DNA from: an uncultured Pseudomonadota bacterium
Lineage (GTDB): Bacteria; Myxococcota_A; Bradymonadia; Bradymonadales; GCA-2716585
Reading direction: 5' to 3'
DNA length: 56,873 nt
Assembly: GCA_937123825.1 (NCBI GenBank)
Contig: CAKZKQ010000034.1
Span: 1 to 56,873 of the forward strand
The translations under genes and the position numbers were made by a program. The notes beneath the pieces were generated by a model. The model saw only the letters and a list, made by a program, of their open reading frames with translations. It was not told the origin of the DNA and did no database searches. This document shows positions 29,495 through 38,012 of the stretch, one piece after another (position 1 is the first letter of the stretch; every line of letters starts with the position of its first letter).

Positions 29495-29785
29495 TCAATT
29501 TTCCTGCGCGGGCGGAGGCAGGGGGCAGAACCCGACGTTGCCCGCCGACTGACACTCGATGCCCACCCCGCAATCCTCGCTGCCGGGTTCGCACAGGATC
29601 ACGCAGCGCAGTTGGGTCTCCAGACACGCCAGATCGGCCTGGCAGGGTTGGGTGGCGCTGCAAGCCTCGCCGATGCGGCTTGGAGGGGCGCCATTGCCGC
29701 CGTCGTCCGCGCATGATGCAAAGAGCAGGGAGAGCGCCGCGACGGCGATCGAGCGCCATTGCCATATGGGTTTGATGGTCTTCAT
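29495..29785 (-). CDS. Small Cys-rich lipoprotein
   Basis: 96 residues: MKTIKPIWQWRSIAVAALSLLF-ASCADD (Cys at about 25), then a short disulfide-rich domain with six more Cys (CSATQPCQADLACLETQLRCVILCEPGSEDCGVG is the pattern region, about residues 40-80) and a Pro-rich end. The ATG at 29785 gives the only signal peptide; GGAG precedes it closely. The spacing resembles the Cys modules of the larger neighbouring lipoproteins, so it may be a reduced relative of them. Function unknown. Confidence 0.8.
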   Translation of the reverse strand: MKTIKPIWQWRSIAVAALSLLFASCADDGGNGAPPSRIGEACSATQPCQADLACLETQLRCVILCEPGSEDCGVGIECQSAGNVGFCPLPPPAQEN

Positions 29786-30158
29786 GGCTCCTGTGCTTGA
29801 CTTGATCCTGGGTTGGAGGTAGCTACGGGCCGAACTTAGGTATGCGCGTGTCCTTAAGGCGTCATATCGCTTTGGTTCTGTTTGCTCGGCATCAGCGTCC
29901 TGTGATGTGGCCCGAGCCGACAAAGAGTGCCTGGGACACCGCTGGGGCCGGGATGATGTTGTACTGCAAGCTGGCGACGAACCAAAGCCCCGGTCTTGCG
30001 GCAAGCGGCCAGCAAACACACCTGATCGCATGAGATAGGGCCCTGACTCGCCATTTGAAGCACGCCTGTGGCTGCTTCTGCGGCTGTTCGGCCCTCTTTC
30101 GCTCGTGGGTTTGCCTGCAAAACATCGCCGCGCACCTGGACTTTGCAGAGGGCACCCG
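29786..30158. other. Divergent intergenic region upstream of hisZ
   Basis: About 370 bases between the minus-strand lipoprotein and hisZ. I see no His-rich leader peptide, attenuator hairpin, riboswitch or convincing promoter pair; the region is of average composition. It must hold promoters for both flanks but they cannot be assigned. Confidence 0.4.
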
Positions 30159-31280
30159 ATGGGTTTTCAACATGAGCCGCTGTCGCTCTACGTGCGCCGA
30201 CGGCGAGACATTGTATCGCGCTCTGTGTCGATTTTTCGAGGGTGGAACTACCACGACATCGAGGTGCCGCTGCTCGATTATGTTGAGCCCGACACCGACG
30301 CACAGGGGCCGCGCACCTTTCAGATCGTCGACCGTGAGGGCAACGCCATGGCCCTGCGCTCGGATGGCACCCCGGCCATCGCCAAGCTCTACGCCCGGCA
30401 CCTGCACCGCTGGCCAGCGCCGCTTCGCGTGTGCTACGCCAACCGGATCGTGCGCTCCGAGCGGGCGCTGGGGCGCGAGCAAACCGAGTCGTACCAGCTT
30501 GGGGTGGAGATGCTGGGCTCCAACGGCGTGCTCTCGGACCTGGAGGTGATCCTGATCTGCCTGGAGACGCTCGAAGCGATCGGCGTGCGGGACCACCAAC
30601 TCAACCTCAGCTCTTCGGCCATCTACCACCACCTGCTGCGCAAGACCGGCCTGCCTGCCATCAAGCGCGACGCGATCAACGCCGCCGTGCGTGTGCGCGA
30701 CCCCTACGAGGTGCGCCAGATCCTCCACCGCTGCGGCACGCGCCACAACATCGCCCAGGCCCTCGAAGCGGTGGCCAGCCTCTGGGGCGGTGAGCGTCAG
30801 TTGAGGGTCATCAGCCAGGAGCTGCCCAACGATCGGACACTGGCCGGGGCGATCAAGCACCTGGAGCGTCTGGTGCAGATTTTGGGGGAGCTGGGCTACG
30901 GCGAGCATCTCAACATCGACCTGGGTGACCTGCCGGATCAGGATTATTACACCGGGACGGTCTTCAGCGTGGTCAGCGAGGGCGTCGGGCGTCGACTTGG
31001 TGGGGGCGGCCGTTACGATGATCTTTGCTCACGCTTTGGTGTGGCCGCCCCGGCGGCGGGGTTTGCCCTGCGCCTGGACGCACTCATCGCCACGTTGCAG
31101 GCCTCGGCCAGCCTGGCGCCGCTCTCATCTCCCGTGTCGGTGGTCCGCGTGGATCCTGAAGATCCCGTGCCGGGGCTCAAGGAGCTGCTCTCGCACCGCC
31201 GCGCCAATCAGAACACGCGCCTGATCGTCGGCAACGGACGCCCGCCGATGCCGGGCGCCTCGGGCAAGGAGTCGCCGTGA
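30159..31280 (+). CDS. hisZ: ATP phosphoribosyltransferase regulatory subunit HisZ
   Basis: 373 residues related to histidyl-tRNA synthetase but lacking the anticodon domain. Class II synthetase-like motifs are visible: VPLLDYVEP, LRSDGTPAIAKLYAR (motif 2 region), and GGRYDDLCSRFG near the end (motif 3 region, GGRYD). HisZ joins short-form HisG to give an active, histidine-regulated first enzyme of histidine synthesis. It overlaps hisG (GTGA at 31277). AGAGGG stands 6-7 bases before ATG 30159; a longer frame reaches 30105 but lacks a binding site. The rest of the his genes are not in this window. Confidence 0.93.
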   Translation: MGFQHEPLSLYVRRRRDIVSRSVSIFRGWNYHDIEVPLLDYVEPDTDAQGPRTFQIVDREGNAMALRSDGTPAIAKLYARHLHRWPAPLRVCYANRIVRSERALGREQTESYQLGVEMLGSNGVLSDLEVILICLETLEAIGVRDHQLNLSSSAIYHHLLRKTGLPAIKRDAINAAVRVRDPYEVRQILHRCGTRHNIAQALEAVASLWGGERQLRVISQELPNDRTLAGAIKHLERLVQILGELGYGEHLNIDLGDLPDQDYYTGTVFSVVSEGVGRRLGGGGRYDDLCSRFGVAAPAAGFALRLDALIATLQASASLAPLSSPVSVVRVDPEDPVPGLKELLSHRRANQNTRLIVGNGRPPMPGASGKESP

Positions 31281-31957
31281 ACATGCAGGATTCTCGTCCG
31301 TTGCGTCTGGCGCTGCCGTCTGGGGCGCTGGGGCAGCGCACCCGCGAGGTGCTGCGCCGGGCCAACCTGGTGCTCTCGCGCCGCCTCAATGAGTCGGGTC
31401 AGATGAAGATCGACGATGAGCCAGCGATCATGGATGCGCTGGGTTGTCCGTTGGCTTCGGTGACGATCGACGAAGCCGACATCCCCACCTACGTCGAGCA
31501 CGGCGTGGTGGATCTGGGGGTGGTGCGCACGCACGTCTTGCGCGAGACCGACGTGGAGGTCTATCGGCCCTTCACGTTTGATGTCGAGGTGGGGCAGATG
31601 GCGCTGGTGGCCCCGCAGGAGTTGGAGTTGGAGGGGCTCATTGAACGGCCGCTGCTGCGCGTGGCCACCCGGTGCCGCCTCTTTGGGCGCGATTATTTTC
31701 TGTCCCGGGGTTGGAACGTGGAGTTGGTGCCGATCGCCCACGATGTCTTGCTGGCGCCGCTGCTGGGGCTGGCCGACGCGGCGCTCATCTTCAACGATGA
31801 CCCCCGGGCGCTGTCCGAGCGCGGCTTGCACGTGGTGGACGAGATCGGCGCCAGCCACGCCAAGTTGATCGCCAACCGCACCACGGGGCGCAAGCGCATG
31901 CGGATCATTGAGCGCCTGTGTCAGCTTCTGGCGGCTCAAACCACGGCAGCGAACTGA
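31277..31957 (+). CDS. hisG: ATP phosphoribosyltransferase, short form HisG
   Basis: 226 residues, the short HisG lacking the C-terminal regulatory domain, so it requires HisZ. It condenses ATP with PRPP in the first step of histidine synthesis. Visible family features: LRLALPSGALGQRT at the start, DEADIPTYVEHGVVDLGVVRTHVL (the substrate-binding GxxDxG-like core), and LRVATRCRLFGRDYFLSRG. GTG at 31277 overlaps the hisZ stop and has GGAG five bases before it; ATG 31283 is a poorer choice. Its last 53 bases overlap the end of the convergent FliB-like gene. Confidence 0.93.
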   Translation: MNMQDSRPLRLALPSGALGQRTREVLRRANLVLSRRLNESGQMKIDDEPAIMDALGCPLASVTIDEADIPTYVEHGVVDLGVVRTHVLRETDVEVYRPFTFDVEVGQMALVAPQELELEGLIERPLLRVATRCRLFGRDYFLSRGWNVELVPIAHDVLLAPLLGLADAALIFNDDPRALSERGLHVVDEIGASHAKLIANRTTGRKRMRIIERLCQLLAAQTTAAN

Positions 31958-33062
31958 CCGGGATCTTCAGTCCCCTGTAAATGTAGTCCGCAAAGCCCAG
32001 CGCCGCCTTCATGATCCCCACATCGGTGGGCCGCTCAAGAGCGCCCGAGAGCGCCGCCGCCACACGCAGCGCCAGCGCATGCGCGTGAGGGATCGAGCCG
32101 TAGGCAAAGATCAACTCCCCGCGCACCTCCACAAAGGCCGAGAAGTAACGGTGGGCCAGAAAGCGCACCAGCAGCGGCCTCAGCGCCGGTTCCTGGCCAA
32201 TCATCCACCGCTCCAGCGGCTCCTCCCAGTGGTCGAGCCAGTGCTCCAGGTGCTCCAGTTTGGGGTCATCGCGGTCAAAGTCCCAGACAAAGCGCTTGAA
32301 AGCAGGCCAGAGTTGGATCAACGCCAGCCCGCTATGGGCGTGTGCGCAGGTATTAAGGAAGTCATAAAAGGGTTCCGGGGGTTCATCGTAGCGGATCTCA
32401 AAGCGCTGCGGGTCGCCGTGTTGTCGCAGGCGACCAAAGGCGTAGCTGATGGCGCACAGGTGCTCGATGGCTGGGCGCTGGAGGTCTTGCAGGCTCGTCA
32501 AGACGGTGTTTCGCAGCGTCTCCATCTGGGGCCACTGAAGTTGGGCCTGGCCAAGGTGCATGACGGGGCGCTTGTTGGGACGCCTGGCGCGGATGGCGAT
32601 CTCGGGGTGCTCTTGGGCGCTGAGCGCGGTCGGCATGTAGGGGACGGTGGGGTCGGCCAGTTGGTCAAGCACCGAAGGGCAGACCGCCTCGTAGTGGAGT
32701 TCGATGGTCTGGCCGGTGTGGTAGGGCACGGCGGGGAAGTTGATGCACAGATCGGGCAGCGCGTCGGTGCCAAAGCGGCGGTGGATCTCGCACTGGCCTT
32801 CAGGCTCCAAAAATCGGCAGCGGTCATCGGGAGGCAGCCGCGCCAGTTCAATCCGCTCGATCTCCTGCTTGTCGTTGACAAAGAACTCCATGCCCCAGTT
32901 AAGCCGCTCTTTGGCCTCATCGGCGGGCATGGCGCCGGCCAGTCGGGCGACGCCCTCGGGTTTGAAGGGGATGCCCCAGCCCTTGCAGCAGCAGCCCTTG
33001 AGGTTGCACTGGTAGTTGAGCATGGGGGCGGCCATGACGATGGTCTCTTGGTTGTCTGACAC
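31905..33062 (-). CDS. FliB/YkgJ-like Cys-cluster protein (putative lysine N-methylase)
   Basis: 385 residues. The N-terminal half carries a Cys cluster like that of the flagellin lysine-N-methylase / YkgJ family: CNLKGCCCKGW (about residues 20-30), CRFLEPEGQCEIHRRFG (70-90), DLCINFPAVPY and CPSVLDQL. These Cys residues probably bind a metal or Fe-S cluster. The C-terminal half is helical and unrecognised. GTG 33062 has GAGG seven bases before it and is preferred to longer starts. No flagellar genes are present in the window, so the flagellin-methylating role is only a family-based guess. It overlaps hisG by 53 bases, tail to tail. Confidence 0.78.
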   Translation of the reverse strand: MSDNQETIVMAAPMLNYQCNLKGCCCKGWGIPFKPEGVARLAGAMPADEAKERLNWGMEFFVNDKQEIERIELARLPPDDRCRFLEPEGQCEIHRRFGTDALPDLCINFPAVPYHTGQTIELHYEAVCPSVLDQLADPTVPYMPTALSAQEHPEIAIRARRPNKRPVMHLGQAQLQWPQMETLRNTVLTSLQDLQRPAIEHLCAISYAFGRLRQHGDPQRFEIRYDEPPEPFYDFLNTCAHAHSGLALIQLWPAFKRFVWDFDRDDPKLEHLEHWLDHWEEPLERWMIGQEPALRPLLVRFLAHRYFSAFVEVRGELIFAYGSIPHAHALALRVAAALSGALERPTDVGIMKAALGFADYIYRGLKIPVSSLPWFEPPEADTGAQ

Positions 33063-33199
33063 CGCGGGGCCTCGCTGCTGTGGGGTTGCGATTGTCTCGG
33101 GGGCCAGGTGCCGGGCACAAGGTCTGCGCGGGGCAGGTGGCCAGGGCGCAGCATACACCGCGGTGTGGGGGCGATGGCAAACGGGGTGGGGGCAGCAAG

Positions 33200-33236
33200 A
33201 AAAAAGCGACCCCAGGTCGTGTGACCTGGGGTCGCT
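33200..33236 (-). terminator. Strong Rho-independent terminator (minus strand)
   Basis: A perfect 14-bp stem AGCGACCCCAGGTC / GACCTGGGGTCGCT with loop GTGT (33219-33222), followed on the minus strand by T-run 33205-33200. It sits upstream of the FliB-like gene and no protein gene ends into it, so it most likely terminates a short RNA transcribed from about 33450. Core 18 bases are shared with the tRNA-Val terminator. Confidence 0.92.
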
Positions 33237-33451
33237 GTGACAATCTTAGATTGTTCTCGTTTCTGAGGCGAAGGGAGCGCGGCGTGATGCCGGCTGGTGA
33301 CCGAGAATTCCCGAACCAGACTTGTCAGAGCCCGGTTCGCAGGAAGGTGAGTGAAGAGGATTCAGGCCGCTGGCGAGACGGCCCGGTGGGTTTCTGGCTT
33401 TGGCGTGTAGGGGTCTTCGCCTCTCCCTTTGGCAGGGTCCCACCTTCCGCC
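33205..33451 (-). ncRNA. Candidate structured non-coding RNA
   Basis: No protein-coding gene covers this minus-strand segment, yet it has a start signal and an end signal: a sigma-54-like promoter at 33462-33477 and the 14-bp terminator at 33205-33236. The predicted RNA is about 250 bases. Complementary pieces inside it include GGAAGGTG (33448-33441) with CACCTTCC (33349-33342), GGCCG/CGGCC around a 9-base loop (33365-33383), a CGAACC/GGTTCG hairpin (33312-33339) and a 9-base match GAGGCGAAG/CTTCGCCTC (33423-33415 with 33273-33265). The last crosses the first, so either a pseudoknot or alternative folds exist. It does not match tmRNA, RNase P or SRP RNA motifs; a divergent 6S RNA is possible. 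Confidence 0.45.
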
Positions 33452-33461
33452 CCTTTTCCTA

Positions 33462-33477
33462 TACAAGCCGCGTGCCA
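33462..33477 (-). promoter_or_regulatory. Sigma-54-like promoter
   Basis: On the minus strand TGGCACGCGGCTTGTA: the -24 element TGGCAC is exact, ten bases separate the GG from the -12 pair, and TTG is present, but the -12 dinucleotide is GT where the consensus has GC. The predicted start (about 33451) coincides with the 5' edge of the candidate RNA's longest stem. Confidence 0.45.
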
Positions 33478-33579
33478 CCTTATGTTTTTTATGTGTTCTT
33501 GCGTCATATTTTTTGGCGCAGTGCATCAGATCTCGTATTGGCGGGGGTCAATCCACTTTTGTTGGGTTGTGCCAAGGGT

Positions 33580-33593
33580 GTGCATTAATGCAC
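33580..33593. promoter_or_regulatory. 14-bp perfect palindrome, possible operator
   Basis: GTGCATTAATGCAC is a perfect palindrome in the region between the candidate ncRNA promoter and mutY. It has the size and symmetry of a dimeric regulator site; no regulator is identified. Confidence 0.4.
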
Positions 33594-33790
33594 GCGGACC
33601 CCTTTTCTGTGACGTTGGTGCCACATTTGCGGGTGAAAAAAGCTGCACTGGTGGCTACGGTGGCCACCTGGGGTGGCCACTGCAGTAGGCATGTGGCAAC
33701 TTCTCTGACCACTGCGCTGGCCTTGTTGACAGCGTTGATCCGCTGGTTCATCCCAGCTCTGGTCAGGTTGTCCATGCATTGGAGGTTGGT

Positions 33791-34900
33791 GTGACACGAA
33801 TGACAGAGGTGTCCCAGGGGTTGTTGGGTTGGTATCGGGCCCATCGTCGCACGTTGCCCTGGCGAGAGGAGCCGACGGCCTACCGTGTGTGGGTGTCGGA
33901 GATCATGTTGCAGCAGACGCAGGTTGTGACGGTCATTCCCTACTTTGAGCGCTGGATGGCGGCCTTTCCCGATGTGCAGACGCTGGCCGACGCGCCCATC
34001 GATGATGTTTTGGCGCTGTGGAGCGGCCTGGGCTACTACCGGCGCGCGCACATGCTGCACCGCGCCGCGCGCGTGGTGGTCGATCATCACGATGGGGCGT
34101 TGCCCGACACCCTCGACGGGCTGCTGAGTTTGCCGGGGGTGGGGCGCTACACCGCTGGGGCCATCGCCTCCATCGCCTTCAACCTCCCGGCGCCGATCGT
34201 CGATGGCAACGTCATCCGCGTGCTTTGTCGTCTTGAGGGGATCGAGACCGATCCCCGTGAGGGGGCCACCAACAAGCGCCTGTGGTCGCTGGCCGAGGCG
34301 CTCATCCCCGAAGGGCAAGCCCGCGACTTCAACCAGAGCATGATGGAGCTCGGGGCTTTGGTGTGCTCGCCGCGCAACCCCGACTGCCAGGGCTGCCCGG
34401 TGTCCAAGTGGTGCCAGGCGTTGGCCACCGACCAGGTGGCCAAGCTGCCGCTGAAGGTCAAGCGCAAGGCCAAGCGGCCCATGGCCCTGGCCTGCGCCAT
34501 GGTCCAGCAGGCCGACACCGGGCGATTTTTGCTCGTGCAGCGCCCCGATAAGGGGCTCTTTGCGGGCCTTTGGGAGTTTCCTTCGGTGGAGGTGGAGCGC
34601 TTGCCCTCCGTCACGCAAGGCGATCGGCAGGTGAGAGGGGCGTTGGCAGAGCACCTGACCAGCATGGGCCTCGAGGTCAGCCTTGGCGCCTCCGTCAGCC
34701 GCCTCCAACACATCTTGACCCACATCCGGTTGACCGTGCAGCCCTTTGAAGCCACCTGTACAAAGGCGCCTGCGCAGATGGGGCCCACGGTGCGCTGGGT
34801 CGAGCGCGATGAACTCGACGGCCAACCCCTGTCGGCGGCCACCCGAAAGCTCGTCCAGCGCCATATCCTCAACCCCGAACCCAACTTGAGGTTGCTATGA
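33791..34900 (+). CDS. mutY: A/G-specific adenine glycosylase MutY
   Basis: 369 residues. It removes adenine mispaired with 8-oxoguanine in base excision repair. The helix-hairpin-helix is LLSLPGVGRYTAGAIASIAF, the catalytic Asp lies in PIVDGNVIRVLCR, and the Fe-S cluster ligands are CSPRNPDCQGCPVSKWC (Cys-X6-Cys-X2-Cys-X5-Cys). The C-terminal third is a NUDIX-like 8-oxoG recognition domain (VQRPDKGLFAGLWEFPSVE). GTG 33791 is chosen because GGAGG lies five bases upstream; an ATG nine bases further is 14 bases from the site. The stop overlaps the next start by four bases. Confidence 0.95.
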   Translation: MTRMTEVSQGLLGWYRAHRRTLPWREEPTAYRVWVSEIMLQQTQVVTVIPYFERWMAAFPDVQTLADAPIDDVLALWSGLGYYRRAHMLHRAARVVVDHHDGALPDTLDGLLSLPGVGRYTAGAIASIAFNLPAPIVDGNVIRVLCRLEGIETDPREGATNKRLWSLAEALIPEGQARDFNQSMMELGALVCSPRNPDCQGCPVSKWCQALATDQVAKLPLKVKRKAKRPMALACAMVQQADTGRFLLVQRPDKGLFAGLWEFPSVEVERLPSVTQGDRQVRGALAEHLTSMGLEVSLGASVSRLQHILTHIRLTVQPFEATCTKAPAQMGPTVRWVERDELDGQPLSAATRKLVQRHILNPEPNLRLL

Positions 34901-35961
34901 TGTTGCTCGCCACAGCCCAACTTGATGATGCGCTGGCGCTGCCCTCGGCGTTGATCGACGCGGCCGTGCTGGCCTCGGGGGATCTGGCGCTGGTCTGCCA
35001 GGGTAAGGCCCCCGACACCGTGCTCTTTGGGGTCTTTGCCTGGCCCAGGCCGCAACCCGCAGAGCCGATCCGGGCCAAACACCTGGTGCAGCTTGGCGGC
35101 GCAGGCCACGGGCTGATCGTCGCCAACCACCACCTTGAGCAAGCCCTGGTCATGGTGCATGAGCCCGACTCGGACCAGGAGGCCAGCGCCTTTCTCTACG
35201 GCGTCGATGGCCAGCGCCCGTTGTGGCGCCTGGGCCTGGAGCGAGGCCCGGTCAGTTGGCCGCTGTGCATCGGGTCCCAGAGCATTTTTGTGGATCCCGG
35301 CGTTGGCCTGACGGGTTTGAGCGTCGATGGCCATGAGCTGTGGACGGCCAACCTCGGCGCTGCCCCGTGCACCAATCTGGTTCAGAACCAGCCCGGGCAG
35401 GTGGCCGTGGGGCTCGCCGATGGGCAACTGTGCGTGGTGGGCACCGACGGGGGAGAGGTTTGCCGCTGGCGCCTTGAGGGCCCCGCGCGGGCGCTGGCGA
35501 GCCGGGGCGATGGCCGCTTGTGGAGTCATGACGGTCAGCGCCTTAGCCTGCACCACCCCGATGAGCCCGGTGCCCGCTGGTCTGCGGCGCTGGAAGCGGT
35601 CGGTTCCGGGGCGATGGTGGTTGATGCGCACGGCAACGCCGTTGTGCCCCACGCGCACGGCGGTGTCATTGAGGTCAGCGCCGATGGCCAGCGACAAACC
35701 CGTCGCCTTGAGCGATGGTCCATTGCCCACCTCACCGCAGACGCTTCGGGCGCCATCATCGCCACCAGCCACGATCCCCAGGCCCAGCAGCCCCATGGTC
35801 TGGTGGTCTGGTCACTGCCCCACGCGCCGTCCGACAGTCGCCTGGCCAATCCCTACCGCCTGCCCGAGAGGCCGATCAAGCTCATCTCCAGAGCCCACGA
35901 GTTGACGGTGATCATGGAGTCTGGGCGGATCCAGACCTTCAGGATCGCCCCTGCGGGGTGA
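34897..35961 (+). CDS. Beta-propeller-like protein coupled to mutY, unknown function
   Basis: 354 residues, no signal peptide, so probably cytoplasmic. The sequence repeats a pattern of short beta-strands ending in small turns: FLYGVDGQRPLWRLGL, ITSGLSVDG-type DGHELWTANL, LCVVGTDGGEVCRWRLEG, LWSHDGQRLSLHHPDEP, GVIEVSADGQRQTRRLE. Such DGxxxW and DGGEV units resemble WD40/PQQ-like propeller blades, perhaps six or seven. The start ATG overlaps the mutY stop (ATGA at 34897), so it is translated with the DNA-repair glycosylase. I do not recognise a family. A linked role in DNA damage response is only suggested by the coupling. Confidence 0.75.
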   Translation: MMLLATAQLDDALALPSALIDAAVLASGDLALVCQGKAPDTVLFGVFAWPRPQPAEPIRAKHLVQLGGAGHGLIVANHHLEQALVMVHEPDSDQEASAFLYGVDGQRPLWRLGLERGPVSWPLCIGSQSIFVDPGVGLTGLSVDGHELWTANLGAAPCTNLVQNQPGQVAVGLADGQLCVVGTDGGEVCRWRLEGPARALASRGDGRLWSHDGQRLSLHHPDEPGARWSAALEAVGSGAMVVDAHGNAVVPHAHGGVIEVSADGQRQTRRLERWSIAHLTADASGAIIATSHDPQAQQPHGLVVWSLPHAPSDSRLANPYRLPERPIKLISRAHELTVIMESGRIQTFRIAPAG

Positions 35962-36031
35962 TTCTCCCGGTCCTTGCGCAGCTTTTATACGCGGGCATCA
36001 ATTCTGTGTGTTTGTCGGTGTTGGGGCGCGA

Positions 36032-37510
36032 TCAGGCGGGTCTGGCGCTCAGGGCCGGTTTGCCGTTCTTGATTTTGATGCGAAAGCGGATGCTGGAGCA
36101 GGCGTATTGCTCCTGGATGGCGTCGTGGTGCTGCTGCAGTTGGCGGTAGAAGCGCCGGTATTTGAGCTTGGAGGGCGGTTTGCCGCAAGACAGGCTGGTC
36201 TCGACGTAGTTCTGCCACAGTTCGTTGAGTTCATCCCGGTCCATGGCGCCAAAGCCGGTCAGGAATGGTTCCAGCACGACGCCGTGGATGTCCTGGGCTG
36301 CGTTGGCGGCCTGGGCGGGGCTCATGTACGGGGCGTCTGGGGCGGCTTGTGGGTTGTCTGGCAGCGGGCTGGATGAAGAGGGCGCGGAGGTTGTGGGGGC
36401 GGCGACGCTGAGCAGCTCTTCAAGGGTCGAGGCCCCGTGATACGACGCCGGTCCAGCGGGATTGAGGGCGTTGCCCAGCCCCGAGTCTCCCGGGTTTTGT
36501 CCCAGCGCGTCTCCCATCGATGAGTTGCTGCCGAGCTTGTTGCGCAGGGCCTCCAGGCGCGACTTTTTAAGGGAGCTGTCGTTGGGGTTGGGTTCGACCG
36601 TCTGGGCGGTGGCGGTTTGTTGTTGCTGGAACATCGCCTGGATGTTCAACACCTCGTCCATCGTCCGCGACAGATCATCGTGTTCCTCCACGTCATAGAG
36701 TTCAACGGTGTACTGGCGGATGGCCGCGTCGATGGACTGGAGCGATGCGTCTTCCATGTTTCGCCGCTCGGATTGCGGCGAGGGCTCCGAGGCGTAAGAC
36801 GCCATGATCTGGATGTTGTCTTTGGATTGCTCGGGCTGTGCGCCTCGGGGGTCGCCCCAATTGGCGCCGGGCGGCGGCGGCGTCAGCGCCCTGGGGTCGT
36901 GGCTTGAGGGGTCGCTGACGTCGAGCACGGTGGCTTGATTGACGGGGGCTGGAGACGCGCCAAAGCCCCCCACCAGATCGGCGGTGGGCAAGAGCCCCGG
37001 AACCTCAGCGCCCATTGGAGGTGGGGCCACTGAAGACGGCGCGGGGGTCAATATTCTGGGGCTGTAGGGGGGGTTGTTGCCGTCTTTTGAGAGTTGATCG
37101 CCCGAGTCGTCTTCATCGTCGTAGAAGTCCTCGGGGTCTTGGGCGGCCTGGGGCAGGGGGCGACGCGAGGGAGGCGGCGCCGGGGCCTCGAAGGCCATGC
37201 CGTCGGTCGGCGAGAAGACGTTGGGCGGTCCGCGCCGGGGCGCGGGGGGCGCTGTGGTTTGTCCAGCGCGCCTGTGGGGCTGGGCCGCGCGCGTGGTCGG
37301 TGCGGCGTCGCTCCTGGCGGCTTCTGTGTTGGATTTGCGCAGTGCCACAAACGCCAGTGCGGTGGCCACCCCCAGGATCCCAAAACCCACATACCACCTG
37401 GACCATGGTCCCTCAGGCAGTATGTTCATGATGTTGGTCGACAACCACACGAGGTAGAGCACGGCCAGTGCGCCTGCGGCTTTCAACAGAGCTTTGCGGT
37501 GCTTTGACAT
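36032..37510 (-). CDS. Membrane protein with Pro-rich linker and MXAN_5187-like C-terminus
   Basis: 492 residues. Two membrane helices at the N-terminus (about 10-30 and 40-60: AAGALAVLYLVWLSTNI and VGFGILGVATALAFVAL), then some 330 residues of Pro/Ala/Asp-rich low complexity with a charged patch (EDFYDDEDDSGD), a helical piece with FQQQQ, and a conserved-looking C-terminal domain (about 400-492: LWQNYVETSLSCGKPPSKLKYRRF, HHDAIQEQYACSSIRFRIKIKNGK). That end resembles the myxobacterial family I know as the MXAN_5187 C-terminal domain. Topology puts the large part in the cytoplasm. AAAGGA stands just before the ATG at 37510. Confidence 0.75.
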   Translation of the reverse strand: MSKHRKALLKAAGALAVLYLVWLSTNIMNILPEGPWSRWYVGFGILGVATALAFVALRKSNTEAARSDAAPTTRAAQPHRRAGQTTAPPAPRRGPPNVFSPTDGMAFEAPAPPPSRRPLPQAAQDPEDFYDDEDDSGDQLSKDGNNPPYSPRILTPAPSSVAPPPMGAEVPGLLPTADLVGGFGASPAPVNQATVLDVSDPSSHDPRALTPPPPGANWGDPRGAQPEQSKDNIQIMASYASEPSPQSERRNMEDASLQSIDAAIRQYTVELYDVEEHDDLSRTMDEVLNIQAMFQQQQTATAQTVEPNPNDSSLKKSRLEALRNKLGSNSSMGDALGQNPGDSGLGNALNPAGPASYHGASTLEELLSVAAPTTSAPSSSSPLPDNPQAAPDAPYMSPAQAANAAQDIHGVVLEPFLTGFGAMDRDELNELWQNYVETSLSCGKPPSKLKYRRFYRQLQQHHDAIQEQYACSSIRFRIKIKNGKPALSARPA

Positions 37511-38012
37511 GGTCCTTTGAGCTGGCCCCGACTTCACGAGTGGTTTCGGTCACGCATCTTTGCTGTGTGCTCTGAACTGCTGAGGTTGTCTGCGTCTTAA
37601 GTGCGCCGCATGACCGGTGCCATTTGGCCGGTGTTGCGCTCTTTGTTTCACAGTCAAGTTGCCCGCAGTCCATCGCTGATCAACGTTCTGTGACCGAATC
37701 ACTCATTCTCTTTTTTGGCGGTGGTGATGCTGCACCCACCCGTCCATTGTTCCGTTGCCCCACGGCGGAAACATTGTTCTTCGTACGCTCACGGCTCAAA
37801 GTCGCTTTAAAAGCACGTTGTGACGTGCCTTCATTGGGCGATTTTCGCCGTTTGTCGAGTATGACAGGATTTACTCCATCCGCCAAAAGTTTGAATGCGC
37901 ATAAGTGTATTTGCAAGACTGAACTTTTGTTTGTTTGCTGCCTTTGGACAGAGGACCTCGGTGTTTTGAGGTCGGTCGTTGATGGCAGGGGTGGGGCAGA
38001 GGCGGCGCGGGC
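37511..38012. other. Intergenic region without a recognised gene
   Basis: About 500 bases, less GC-rich than the genes. A GCACGT/ACGTGC inverted repeat with a 4-base loop lies at 37813-37828 and a small GGCGA/TCGCC hairpin near 37840. No RNA family, leader peptide or convincing ORF was seen. It probably holds the promoter for the minus-strand membrane protein gene. Confidence 0.4.

Noticed and set aside
29786..30158. Histidine attenuator leader before hisZ
   Set aside because: No short ORF with consecutive His codons and no terminator/antiterminator pair.
33655..33700. Cobalamin riboswitch remnant because of GGCCACTG
   Set aside because: None of the other conserved cobalamin-riboswitch segments is present; the GTGGCCAC repeats are just short palindromes.
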